NCBI RefSeq assembly: GCF_019264445.1
Contig: NZ_JAHVAB010000076.1
Span: forward strand, 1-64,000
Length of the DNA stretch: 64,000 nucleotides
Direction of reading: 5' to 3'
Origin: Hydrogenophaga sp.
GTDB taxonomy: Bacteria; Pseudomonadota; Gammaproteobacteria; Burkholderiales; Burkholderiaceae_C
Below are positions 45,285-53,785 of the stretch, piece by piece; the first letter of the stretch is position 1; each line of letters begins with the position of its first letter. The notes under the pieces are model-generated. The model did no database searches, was not told where the DNA came from, and saw only the letters and a list, made by a program, of their open reading frames with translations. The position numbers and the translations under genes are program-made.

Positions 45285-46066
45285 CAGTGAGCCCCCTGCA
45301 ACTGGCCTTCGGTGGTGCCCATGTAGGCTTCCATCACAGCGGGGTTGCCCGACACCTCGGCGTACGAACCTTCTGCCAGCACCGCGCCGCGCTGCAGCAC
45401 CGTGATCGTGTCGGCGATGGTGGAGACCACGCCCATGTTGTGTTCAACCATCAGGATGGTCCGGCCAGCCGCCACCTTCTTGATGAGTTGCGTCACCCGG
45501 TCCACATCCTCATGGCCCATGCCCTGCGTGGGCTCATCCAGCAGCATCAATTCGGGCTCCATGGCCAGCGTGGTCGCGATTTCCAGTGCGCGCTTGCGGC
45601 CGTACGGCAGGTTGACGGTCGTCTCCTGGGCGAAGTCCTGCAGGCCCACCTCGGTGAGCAGGCTGTAGGCCTGGTCATTCAGCCGGGTGAGGCTGCGTTC
45701 GCTCTTCCAGAAGTGATACGCCGTGCCCAGCTTGCGCTGCAGGCCCACGCGCACGTTTTCCAGCACGCTCAAGTGCGGGAACACCGCCGAAATCTGGAAC
45801 GAGCGGATGATGCCGCGTCGGGCGATGTGAGCCGGCAGTTCGCGGGTGATGTCTTGTCCGTTGAACAAGATCTGACCCTGCGTGGGTTCAAGAAACTTGG
45901 TCAGCAGGTTGAAGCAAGTCGTCTTGCCCGCGCCGTTGGGTCCGATCAACGCGTGGATCGCGCCACGCCTGACGCGCAGGTTGACGTTGTTGACGGCGGT
46001 GAAACCCTTGAAGGATTTGGTGAGCTGGCGCGTTTCGAGAATGGTGTCGCTGGTCTTGTCGTGCAT
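45284..46066 (-). CDS. livG: Liv-type ABC transporter ATP-binding protein LivG
   Basis: First gene of the Liv operon, 260 aa. Walker A GPNGAGKTTCFNLLTKFL, NLPYGRKRALEIATTLAMEP (the LivG signature region), Walker B MLLDEPTQGMG and H-loop MVEHNMGVV are complete, with the C-terminal GSYAEVSGNPAVMEAYMG of LivG proteins. The promoter should lie in the 240 bases before it, but no clear -35/-10 pair was found there. Confidence 0.94.
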   Translation of the reverse strand: MHDKTSDTILETRQLTKSFKGFTAVNNVNLRVRRGAIHALIGPNGAGKTTCFNLLTKFLEPTQGQILFNGQDITRELPAHIARRGIIRSFQISAVFPHLSVLENVRVGLQRKLGTAYHFWKSERSLTRLNDQAYSLLTEVGLQDFAQETTVNLPYGRKRALEIATTLAMEPELMLLDEPTQGMGHEDVDRVTQLIKKVAAGRTILMVEHNMGVVSTIADTITVLQRGAVLAEGSYAEVSGNPAVMEAYMGTTEGQLQGAH

Positions 46067-46275
46067 GGGTGTGAGACGCTTCCAGTGCGGGCCGTCGGGC
46101 TATGTTGCTGTGCACAATGTGACGGGATTCTGGAGGACGACACGTGCCCCGGCCTATAGGTGCAAACACCGAGGGGGGTATCCACGAAACTCTGATTTGG
46201 CCGCAGCCATGCGGGCCAACGCGCGATGGCTGCAGCCCTTGCTGCAGCGGCCACCTGATGGGCTGTCTGTGGTGT

Positions 46276-46299
46276 CGATCGCGCAGCACCGCGCGATCG
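46276..46299 (-). terminator. Stem-loop downstream of lysA
   Basis: CGATCGCGC (46276-46284) and GCGCGATCG (46291-46299) form a nine-pair stem immediately after the lysA stop. There is no T-run, so termination efficiency is uncertain. The rest of the gap to livG (46067-46275) holds no gene that I can support. Confidence 0.5.
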
Positions 46300-46305
46300 C
46301 GCGGT

Positions 46306-47598
46306 TCAGGGCAGGCGTTCCAGCCGCGTTTGATCGGCCGTGGATTCGCGTGCGCGGATCAGATGGGCCTGGTTGCCATCCACCAGCACTTCGGCGGCGC
46401 GACCCCGCGTGTTGTAGTTGCTGGCCATGCTCATGCAGTAAGCGCCAGCCGACAGCACAGCGAGCCGGTCACCGGATTGCACAGCCAGCTCGCGATCGCG
46501 CCCGATCCAGTCGCCGCTCTCACAAACAGGGCCCACCACGTCCCAGGTCATGGGCGCCGCGTTGGCACGCGGCGAGACCGGCACGATGCGGTGGAACGCC
46601 TGGTACATCGCTGGCCGCGGCAGGTCGTTCATGGCTGCGTCGACGATCAGAAAGTTTTTCTGTTCGCCGGGCTTGAGGTAGAGCACCTCGGTGAGGCAGA
46701 CGCCCGCATTGCCCACCAGCGAACGACCGGGTTCGATGAAGATTTTTCGATCGCCAAATCCGCGCGCGTCCAGGCGCTGGAGCAGTGCAGACCAGAGTGC
46801 ATCGGCCTGCGGCGGGTTGTCACCTTGGTAGTCGATACCCAGACCACCGCCGAAGTCGATGTGCTCAATGCGGACGCCGGCGGCTTCGATGTTCTGCACG
46901 AGGTCGAGCACGCGGTCCATGGCGTCAAGATACGGGCCGGTCTGCGTGATCTGCGAGCCGATGTGACAGTCGATGCCCACCACCCGCAGCCCCTGGCACT
47001 GTGCGGCGTGCTGATACGTCGACAGCACATCCTCGTGGGCGATACCGAACTTGTTACCCTTGAGCCCGGTCGAGATGTACGGGTGGGTCTGGGCGTCCAC
47101 ATTGGGATTGACGCGCACACTCACCGCTGCGCGCACGCCCATCCCGCGGGCCACTTCGTCCAGCACATCGAGTTCTGCGCGGCTCTCCACATTGAAGCAG
47201 CCAATACCGACCTCCAGAGCCTGCCGCATCTCGGCGCGGGTCTTGCCCACACCCGAGAAGATGATCTTGCCGGGGTCGACGCCGACAGCCATTGCACGTT
47301 CCAGCTCACCACCGGAGACGATGTCCAGCCCGCAACCCGCCTGCACCAGCGTGTGCAGGATGGCCAACGAAGAGTTGGCCTTCATCGCGTAGCAGATCAG
47401 GTGCTGGCGCCCCGCCAGCCCGCGCTGGTAGGCTGACAGCGCATGGAGCATGGCGGCCCGGCTGTACACAAACAACGGCGTGCCATGTTCCTGAGTCAGT
47501 CGATCCAGCGACACACCTTCCAGCATCAACTGGTCTTGCTGGTAAGTGATGAAGGGAGGCAGCGTGGTGCCTGAAGACAGGCCGGTCGAGGTGGTCAT
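46306..47598 (-). CDS. lysA: Diaminopimelate decarboxylase
   Basis: LysA converts meso-diaminopimelate to L-lysine, the last step of lysine synthesis. The 430-aa PLP enzyme shows the Schiff-base lysine in ICYAMKANSSLAIL, HIDFGGGLGIDYQGD, EPGRSLVGNAGV and the active-site Cys in CESGDWIGRDREL. Start ATG 47598; an in-frame ATG three codons earlier is also possible. Downstream of lptM on the same strand with a 24-base gap, a pairing common in beta- and gammaproteobacteria. Confidence 0.96.
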   Translation of the reverse strand: MTTSTGLSSGTTLPPFITYQQDQLMLEGVSLDRLTQEHGTPLFVYSRAAMLHALSAYQRGLAGRQHLICYAMKANSSLAILHTLVQAGCGLDIVSGGELERAMAVGVDPGKIIFSGVGKTRAEMRQALEVGIGCFNVESRAELDVLDEVARGMGVRAAVSVRVNPNVDAQTHPYISTGLKGNKFGIAHEDVLSTYQHAAQCQGLRVVGIDCHIGSQITQTGPYLDAMDRVLDLVQNIEAAGVRIEHIDFGGGLGIDYQGDNPPQADALWSALLQRLDARGFGDRKIFIEPGRSLVGNAGVCLTEVLYLKPGEQKNFLIVDAAMNDLPRPAMYQAFHRIVPVSPRANAAPMTWDVVGPVCESGDWIGRDRELAVQSGDRLAVLSAGAYCMSMASNYNTRGRAAEVLVDGNQAHLIRARESTADQTRLERLP

Positions 47599-47622
47599 GC
47601 AGGGCAAGGCTGGGGGTGCGGG

Positions 47623-47826
47623 TCAGCGCGCAACAGGTGCGGTGGGCGCTTCGTAAGGTGTCGTGCTGGATGGCTTTTTGGCGGGCGCGTGGTCTGGCGC
47701 AGGCAGGTACAGGGGGCCTCGTTGGCCGCATGCCGTGAGCATCAGTGCGCACAGGGCCGACGCCGCGATGGCCTTGCCTCGAGAGGGGCGAAGAGCCCGA
47801 CCTAGAATGCGTTTCAATCCAAACAT
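47623..47826 (-). CDS. lptM: LPS translocon maturation chaperone LptM (YifL-type small lipoprotein)
   Basis: A 67-aa lipoprotein. After a basic N-terminus and hydrophobic stretch ([15 protein letters not shown]) the lipobox Cys is followed by [11 protein letters not shown], the conserved CG-x-x-GPLY motif of YifL/LptM, which assists LptD maturation in E. coli. The rest is Pro/Ala-rich and presumably disordered. It lies just before lysA and 12 bases from the divergent cyaY. Other longer frames across this region lack the lipoprotein pattern at their start. Confidence 0.85.
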   Translation of the reverse strand: MFGLKRILGRALRPSRGKAIAASALCALMLTACGQRGPLYLPAPDHAPAKKPSSTTPYEAPTAPVAR

Positions 47827-47838
47827 CGCCGCATTGTA

Positions 47839-48168
47839 ATGACCGACATCGAGTACCTGGACCGCGCTGAGGCGCTGCTGCGGGCCATTGAACAGGCTTG
47901 TGACGACATCAACGACGCCACCGATGCCGACGTTGATAACCAGCGCGTGGGAGGCATGATCACCCTGACGTTTTCCAACGGCAGCCAGATCATCATCAAC
48001 CTGCAGAAACCGTTGCACGAAGTGTGGATGGCGGCTCGGGCGGGAGGTTTCCACTACAAGCACGATGGTCAGGCTTGGCGGGACACCAAGGGGCAAGGCG
48101 AGTTTTTTGCCCACCTGTCGCGATTCGCCTCCGAGCAGTCGGGCCGGGCGCTGAGCTTCAGTTCCTGA
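47839..48168 (+). CDS. cyaY: Frataxin-like iron-binding protein CyaY
   Basis: CyaY (109 aa) modulates iron-sulfur cluster assembly. The acidic first helix ([20 protein letters not shown] followed by [11 protein letters not shown]) and the beta-sheet part [20 protein letters not shown], then [21 protein letters not shown], are diagnostic. Its last 11 bases overlap the 3' end of the convergent mrcA. Confidence 0.96.
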   Translation: MTDIEYLDRAEALLRAIEQACDDINDATDADVDNQRVGGMITLTFSNGSQIIINLQKPLHEVWMAARAGGFHYKHDGQAWRDTKGQGEFFAHLSRFASEQSGRALSFSS

Positions 48169-50578
48169 ACAAGTCCAGGATGCTGCGGCGCTCTTCCGTG
48201 GGTGCCGGGGGCTTGTTCACGGGAGCGTTTGCATCAGGCGCCGTGACCGCCGGTGCTCCACCGGGCCAGGGGTCTTGCAGGCCGAGGCTGTGCACGCCAC
48301 TGCCAGGCCCGAACTCCTCGTAGTACCACTCGCCACCCACGTTGATCACGCCCGAGGGTGGCGCATAGGGCGCAACGGGCACACCCTTGAGCGCCTCCGA
48401 CATGAACGAAATCCAGATGGGCAGGCTCAGGCCGCCACCGGTTTCGCGGCTGCCCAGGTTGCGAGGCGTGTCGTAGCCCACCCAGGCGGCCGCCACCAGG
48501 GTGGGTTGGTAGCCGACAAACCACGCGTCCACCGAGTCGTTGGTCGTACCGGTCTTGCCGTACAGGTCGGGCCGCTTGAGTGTGGCCTGGGCGCGTGCGG
48601 CCGTGCCAGAGCGTGTGATCTCCTGCAGCAGGCTGTTCATGACGAATGCGTTGCGCGGTTCGATGGCGCGCTGGGCATCGCTCAAGGCGATTTCGGGCGT
48701 TTCGTACAACACCTTGCCTTTGTGGTCACTCACGCGCGTGATGAGCGTGGGCGAGATGCGGTAGCCGCCATTGGCAAATACCGAATAGCCTGTGACCATC
48801 TGCATGGGTGTCACGGAGCCAGCGCCCAGCGCCATCGTGAGGTAGGGCGGATGTTTGTCGGCATCGAACCCGAAGCGCGAGACCCACTCCTGCGCGCTCT
48901 GGGTGCCCACCAGTTGCAGAACGCGAATGGACACCATGTTTTTGGATTTGGCCAGGGCGCGCCGCACAGACATCGGGCCTTCGAACTGACCATCGTAGTT
49001 TTTGGGTTCCCAGGGCTTGCCGCCGGTCTCGCCCGCGGAATAAAAGAGGGGGGCGTCGTTCACCACCGTCATGGGCGTCAGGCCCTTTTCGAGAGCGGCG
49101 GAGTAGATAAACGGCTTGAAGCTCGAACCTGGCTGGCGCCACGCTTGCGTGACGTGGTTGAACTTGCTCTTCTGAAAATCAAAGCCACCGACCAGTGCAA
49201 TCACCTTGCCCGTGCGCGGGTCGAGCGCCACAAACGCCGATTCCACCTCTGGCAGCTGGGTGATGCGCCAGACTTTGGGAGCCGTTTGCACCACCCGGAT
49301 CACGGCGCCAGGCCGGATCTTGATGTTGGGCCCCGCCTTGTCGGACAGCCCGGACTGCACTGGCTTGAGACCTTCGCCGGTGATCTCGAAGGGCTCGCCG
49401 TCTTGCCGGACAGCCACCACGCGCTTCGCATTGGCCTCGAGCACGACCGCCGACAGCAGGTCGTCATTGTCTGGACGGTCGTTCAGCGCCTCGTCAATTG
49501 CGTCGTCCCGCGCTGCCTTGTCTTCCGGCAACTCGATGAACAACTCGGGTCCGCGATAGAACTGCCGGCGCTCGTAGTCCAGCACACCCTGGCGCACCGC
49601 GCGATAGGCGGCCAACTGCTCGTTGGCCTTGATCGTCGTGGTCACCACCAGACCGCGCGTGTACGCTTCTTCGCCGTACTGAGACACGATCGCCTGCCGC
49701 ACCATTTCGGCGACAAACTCTGCATGCGGCCGGTCGGGGTTGTTCACGACCCTCAGCTTGAGCTGCTCCGCCTTGGCCACTTCCGCTTCGGCCTCCGTGA
49801 TGAAGCCGTTCTCCACCATGCGATCAATGATGTGCAGCTGGCGCGCCCGCGCTCGGCGGGGATTCCTGACCGGGTTGTAAGCCGACGGTGCCTGCGGGAG
49901 GCCGGCCAGCATCGCAGCTTCGGCGATGGAGACGTCCTTGAGCGATTTGCCGAAGTAAATCTGTGATGCCGCAGAAAAGCCGTAAGCCCTCTGCCCCAGA
50001 AAAATCTGGTTCATATAGATCTCGAGGATCTGCTCCTTCGTCAGCATGTGCTCCAGCTTGAAGGTCAGCAGCACCTCATAGATCTTGCGCGTGTAACTTT
50101 TCTCTGCGGAAAGGTACACGTTGCGCGCCACCTGCATCGTGATGGTGGAAGCGCCCTGGCTCTTGGCTTGCCGCAAGTTGGCCAGCGCAGCGCGGATCAT
50201 GCCGCGATAGTCCACACCGTTGTGCTCGAAAAAGCGCGCGTCCTCGATGGCCAGCACGGCATTCTTCATGACGGCGGGAATTTCATTGATGGTGAGCAGG
50301 TTGCGCCTTTCCTCACCAAATTCACCAATCAAAGAGCCATCGGAGGAAATCACCCGCAAGGGCAGCTTCGGCCGGTAGTCGGCCAGCCCCGCCACTTCGG
50401 GCAAATTCGGATAAGCCACCGCGAGCGCGATGCAGACGGCCATCAGCACGCACGCAACACCCGCCGCCGCCAGTCCGGCCAGACCCACCACCAAGCGACC
50501 GGCCCAGACCAGTGCAGTTCGGCCAGTCAATACTGGCGCGTCGGGGGGGGTGTTTGAAGAAGTGTCGTTCTTGGCCAT
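48158..50578 (-). CDS. mrcA: Penicillin-binding protein 1A
   Basis: Bifunctional peptidoglycan glycosyltransferase and transpeptidase, 806 aa. One N-terminal membrane helix, then the glycosyltransferase domain with [20 protein letters not shown] and [12 protein letters not shown], an OB-like insert ([16 protein letters not shown]), and the transpeptidase with [21 protein letters not shown] and [10 protein letters not shown]. The C-terminal tail is Pro/Ala-rich. It is divergent from pilM, as is common in proteobacteria. Confidence 0.97.
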   Translation of the reverse strand: MAKNDTSSNTPPDAPVLTGRTALVWAGRLVVGLAGLAAAGVACVLMAVCIALAVAYPNLPEVAGLADYRPKLPLRVISSDGSLIGEFGEERRNLLTINEIPAVMKNAVLAIEDARFFEHNGVDYRGMIRAALANLRQAKSQGASTITMQVARNVYLSAEKSYTRKIYEVLLTFKLEHMLTKEQILEIYMNQIFLGQRAYGFSAASQIYFGKSLKDVSIAEAAMLAGLPQAPSAYNPVRNPRRARARQLHIIDRMVENGFITEAEAEVAKAEQLKLRVVNNPDRPHAEFVAEMVRQAIVSQYGEEAYTRGLVVTTTIKANEQLAAYRAVRQGVLDYERRQFYRGPELFIELPEDKAARDDAIDEALNDRPDNDDLLSAVVLEANAKRVVAVRQDGEPFEITGEGLKPVQSGLSDKAGPNIKIRPGAVIRVVQTAPKVWRITQLPEVESAFVALDPRTGKVIALVGGFDFQKSKFNHVTQAWRQPGSSFKPFIYSAALEKGLTPMTVVNDAPLFYSAGETGGKPWEPKNYDGQFEGPMSVRRALAKSKNMVSIRVLQLVGTQSAQEWVSRFGFDADKHPPYLTMALGAGSVTPMQMVTGYSVFANGGYRISPTLITRVSDHKGKVLYETPEIALSDAQRAIEPRNAFVMNSLLQEITRSGTAARAQATLKRPDLYGKTGTTNDSVDAWFVGYQPTLVAAAWVGYDTPRNLGSRETGGGLSLPIWISFMSEALKGVPVAPYAPPSGVINVGGEWYYEEFGPGSGVHSLGLQDPWPGGAPAVTAPDANAPVNKPPAPTEERRSILDLFRN

Positions 50579-50604
50579 GCAGTCGTTCGGTGCCGGAGCC
50601 GGCG

Positions 50605-50610
50605 ATTATA
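50605..50610 (-). promoter_or_regulatory. -10 box of mrcA
   Basis: A perfect TATAAT on the minus strand, 27 bases before the mrcA ATG. The -35 region is poor (TCAAAG-like at 17 bases), so the exact promoter is tentative. Confidence 0.5.
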
Positions 50611-50845
50611 AAAATCCGTTGAGGGCGCTTTGAGAGGCCCGGACACGTATTGTGAGTTGTTGTGTATTTCTCGGCCAAGTGGCCGATGAAGCAGTGAGCA
50701 TGAGGCCTTGAGTGCGTATGCTTTTGACAACGTTTCACTTTGTCTCAAAGGCAAAAAATCTTTGCTGGACAAGGGGCTTACTGCTAGCATTCAAGTGAAT
50801 TCTTAAGTTTGGCAACGCGTGTTGCCGTCTATTTTGGGGGCCGCC

Positions 50846-51925
50846 TTGATCTCATTGGGGTCGTTATTCAGCCGTGAACCGGCGCCCTTGTTGGGCATCG
50901 ATGTCAGCTCGTCCAGCGTCAAGCTGGTTGAACTGGGCCGCAACCGCTCGGGCGATCTCGTGCTGGAACGTTGCGCCATGGAGCCTCTGGAGCGTGGCTG
51001 GATCACCGACGGCAATATTGAAAAATTCGACGAGGTGGCCGAGGCGGTCCGTCGCGTGGTGCGCAAGAGCGGCAGCAAGACCAAAAACGTGGCGCTGGCA
51101 CTGCCGGCATCGGCGGTCATCACCAAAAAGATCATCCTGCCGGGTGGCCTTTCGGACAAAGAGCTTGAGGCCCAGGTTGAGTCTGAGGCGAACCAGTACA
51201 TCCCCTTCTCGCTTGACGAGGTGAGCCTCGATTTCTGCGTCATTGGTCCCAGCGCGAACTCGGTGGGTGACGTGGAGGTGCTCATCGCCGCGTCTCGCAA
51301 GGAAAAAGTGTCTGACCGCCAAGGTCTGGCCGAGGCTGCTGGGCTCAAGCCCGTGGTGATGGACGTTGAGTCGTACGCGTCGCGCATGGCCGCTGGCCGC
51401 GTGATCGAGACCTTGCCCAACCAGGGCGTGGATGCACTCGTGGCGCTGTTTGAAGTCGGCGCTTTGACCACCAGCATGCAGGTGATGCGCAACGATGAAG
51501 TTCTGTACGAGCGGGACCAGGCGTTCGGCGGAGCACAACTCACGCAGCTCATCGTTAGACAGTACGGCTTCTCTTCAGACGAGGCAGAGGCCAAGAAGCG
51601 GTCAGGCGATCTGCCCGACGACTACCGCTCGGCGGTTCTTGACCCTTTCATCGAGAGCATGGCCCAGGAAGTCGGCCGGGAGCTCCAGTTCTTTTTCACC
51701 AGCACGCCTTACAACAAGGTCGACCACATTCTTCTGGCCGGCGGGAGCGCCGCTTTGCCCGGTCTGACCGAGGCGGTAACTCACCAGACGTCGTTTGCCT
51801 GCATGATCATCAATCCGTTTGATGCGATGGAGATGGCCGCTTCGGTGCAGGCCCGCAAGATGTCCCGGGAGGCTCCCTCGTACCTGACCTCCACGGGTCT
51901 CGCGCTGCGGAGGTTCTACCAATGA
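50846..51925 (+). CDS. pilM: Type IV pilus assembly protein PilM
   Basis: PilM is the cytoplasmic actin-like ATPase that binds the N-terminus of PilN in the inner-membrane alignment complex. The product shows LLGIDVSSSSVKLVELGRN (phosphate loop 1), FGGAQLTQLI and ILLAGGSAALPGL (adenosine motif). Start is uncertain. TTG 50846 (359 aa, ISLGSLFSREPAPLLGIDVS) follows GGGGG and gives the usual length; GTG 50819 would add nine residues. It overlaps pilN by four bases. A candidate promoter TTGCTG-N17-TAGCAT lies about 40 bases upstream. Confidence 0.92.
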   Translation: MISLGSLFSREPAPLLGIDVSSSSVKLVELGRNRSGDLVLERCAMEPLERGWITDGNIEKFDEVAEAVRRVVRKSGSKTKNVALALPASAVITKKIILPGGLSDKELEAQVESEANQYIPFSLDEVSLDFCVIGPSANSVGDVEVLIAASRKEKVSDRQGLAEAAGLKPVVMDVESYASRMAAGRVIETLPNQGVDALVALFEVGALTTSMQVMRNDEVLYERDQAFGGAQLTQLIVRQYGFSSDEAEAKKRSGDLPDDYRSAVLDPFIESMAQEVGRELQFFFTSTPYNKVDHILLAGGSAALPGLTEAVTHQTSFACMIINPFDAMEMAASVQARKMSREAPSYLTSTGLALRRFYQ

Positions 51926-52539
51926 TTCTGATCAATCTGTTGCCGCACCGGGAGGCGGCGCGAAAGAAGCAGAAGGACCAGTTCTTCACGCAGTTGGGAC
52001 TGTCCGCCTTGCTCGGGGGCATTGTCTGTGGCGCAGTGTTCACGTGGTACCAAGGGCAGATCGCTTCGCAGCAGGATCGCAATGCGTTTCTGCAGACCGA
52101 GATCAAGAAGCTTGAGGAAGAGATCAAGGACATTGCCAACCTGCAACGAGAAATCGCCTCGTTGCGTGCCCGTCAAACCGCGGTCGAAAACCTGCAGGGT
52201 GACCGCAACCTGCCTGTGCATCTGCTTGATGAGCTGGTGGCCCAGCTCCCCGATGGCGTGTACCTGAGCAGCATGAGGCAAGAGAACCAGAGCGTGCTTC
52301 TGGTGGGTGTGGCCCAGTCTCAAGAGCGGGTATCGGATCTCTTGCGCAATCTGGCCAACAACAGCCCATGGCTCGTGCGGCCTGATCTGGTGGAAATCGT
52401 TTCGGCCCGGTCTTCGGTGTCTGGGCGTGACCAGCGACGCGTGTCCAACTTCACCATCCGTGTGTCATTGCAGCGGCCATCTGCCGCGCCTGCTGCGGGG
52501 TCGGCCGCCCCAGCGCCAGGCGCGACGGGCAAAGTCTGA
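51922..52539 (+). CDS. pilN: Type IV pilus assembly protein PilN
   Basis: PilN (205 aa) is a bitopic inner-membrane protein of the alignment complex. It begins ILINLLPHREAARKKQKDQF, the PilM-binding peptide, then one membrane helix, a coiled coil (FLQTEIKKLEEEIKDIANLQ) and a ferredoxin-like periplasmic domain (LLDELVAQLPDGVYLSSMRQ). Its C-terminal tail is Ala/Pro-rich. Overlaps pilM by four bases. Confidence 0.95.
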   Translation: MILINLLPHREAARKKQKDQFFTQLGLSALLGGIVCGAVFTWYQGQIASQQDRNAFLQTEIKKLEEEIKDIANLQREIASLRARQTAVENLQGDRNLPVHLLDELVAQLPDGVYLSSMRQENQSVLLVGVAQSQERVSDLLRNLANNSPWLVRPDLVEIVSARSSVSGRDQRRVSNFTIRVSLQRPSAAPAAGSAAPAPGATGKV

Positions 52540-52556
52540 ACATAGGACCTCGCAAC

Positions 52557-53234
52557 ATGGCCAAGTCGCCCAGCATCAATGTGGATTTCAAGGGAATCCA
52601 GGACAAGCTCAAGGCCCAGTTCACAGGACTGGATCCCAACGACCCGTCTCAGTGGCCGGGGTTGCCGCGCAATTTGCTTTTCGTGGCCGTGTGCGCCGCC
52701 GTCATCGCTGGCCTCTGGTTCGCGTGGTTGAAAACTTCAGATGAAGAGCTGATTGCGGAAAAAGCCCGAGAAGAGCAGTTGCGGGAGGACTACCGCAAGA
52801 AGCTGGTGCAGGCGGTCAATCTGGATGCGTTGCGCAAGCAGCTGGAACAGGTTCAGCAATACGTGACGCAGCTTGAGAAGCAGCTGCCCAGCAAGGCCGA
52901 AATGGATGCCTTGCTGTCTGACATCAACCAGGCCGGCCTGGGACGCAGCCTTCAATTTGAACTGTTCCGTCCTGGTCAAGTGAGCGTGAAAGAGTATTAC
53001 GCCGAGTTGCCCATTTCGGTGCGTGTGACCGGCACGTACCACGACATCGGCTTGTTTGCCGCGGATATCGCCAACCTGTCCCGCATCGTGACTTTGAACA
53101 ACATGACGTTGACGCCCATCAAGGAGCGCGACGGTGTTTTGACGCTTGACTGCACAGCCAAGACTTTCCGTTACCTGGATCAGGAGGAAATTGCGGCGCA
53201 GCAAAAGGCGGCAGGGAAGGGGCCCAAGCAGTGA
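52557..53234 (+). CDS. pilO: Type IV pilus assembly protein PilO
   Basis: PilO (225 aa) pairs with PilN in the periplasm. The N-terminus is cytoplasmic, followed by a helix (RNLLFVAVCAAVIAGLWFAW), coiled coil (KQLEQVQQYVTQLEKQLPSK) and the ferredoxin-like domain with ELFRPGQVSVKEYYAELPIS and GTYHDIGLFAADIANLSRIV. Overlaps pilP by four bases. Confidence 0.95.
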   Translation: MAKSPSINVDFKGIQDKLKAQFTGLDPNDPSQWPGLPRNLLFVAVCAAVIAGLWFAWLKTSDEELIAEKAREEQLREDYRKKLVQAVNLDALRKQLEQVQQYVTQLEKQLPSKAEMDALLSDINQAGLGRSLQFELFRPGQVSVKEYYAELPISVRVTGTYHDIGLFAADIANLSRIVTLNNMTLTPIKERDGVLTLDCTAKTFRYLDQEEIAAQQKAAGKGPKQ

Positions 53235-53785
53235 GCTACAGCCGATGGATTTCAATGGGTGCAGGCCTGGTGCTGCTGGGCTCGCTCGCGGCGTGTACCG
53301 CTTCCGGGCAGGACGAACTTCACGCCTGGATGCAGACCGAGCGGAACTCGATCAAGCCTTCTGTTCAGCCCATTCCCGAGCCCACCAAATTTGTGCCTCA
53401 GGCCTACCTGGGCGAAAGACAGACAGAGCCGTTCAGCAGCGAAAAACTGGCCAGCGTATTGCGTGGCAGTCAGGCCGCCCCGGTTGTCAATTCCGCGCTC
53501 ATCGAGCCCGAACTGAACCGCCGCAAGCAGCCGCTCGAAGCGTATCCGCTGGACACGATGTCGATGGTGGGAAGTCTGAACCGAGACGGCAAGCTGGTGG
53601 CGCTGGTGAAGGTGGACAACCTGCTTTATCAGGTTCGGCCAGGCAGTTACCTCGGGCAAAACTACGGACGGGTCACGCGAATCAGTGAAACCGAGGTGGT
53701 GATGCGAGAGATCGTGCAGGATTCGGCTGGGGAATGGATCGAGCGCGCTGCGGCGCTGCAGTTACAAGAGGATGCTTCTAAATGA
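53231..53785 (+). CDS. pilP: Type IV pilus assembly lipoprotein PilP
   Basis: PilP (184 aa, GTG start) is an inner-membrane lipoprotein that links PilNO to the secretin PilQ. Lipobox LAAC after GAGLVLLGSLAACTASG, then a flexible part and the beta domain with YPLDTMSMVGSLNRDGKLVA and VDNLLYQVRPGSYLGQNYGR. Its stop overlaps the pilQ start by four bases. Confidence 0.95.
   Translation: MSYSRWISMGAGLVLLGSLAACTASGQDELHAWMQTERNSIKPSVQPIPEPTKFVPQAYLGERQTEPFSSEKLASVLRGSQAAPVVNSALIEPELNRRKQPLEAYPLDTMSMVGSLNRDGKLVALVKVDNLLYQVRPGSYLGQNYGRVTRISETEVVMREIVQDSAGEWIERAAALQLQEDASK

Noticed and set aside
46067..46305. A gene or gene remnant between livG and lysA
   Set aside because: Open frames here (up to 133 codons) only extend livG or lysA shadows and have no ribosome site or family pattern.
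50579..50845. A small gene between mrcA and pilM
   Set aside because: AT-richer than the surroundings, with promoter-like boxes in both directions, and no frame with a convincing start and composition.
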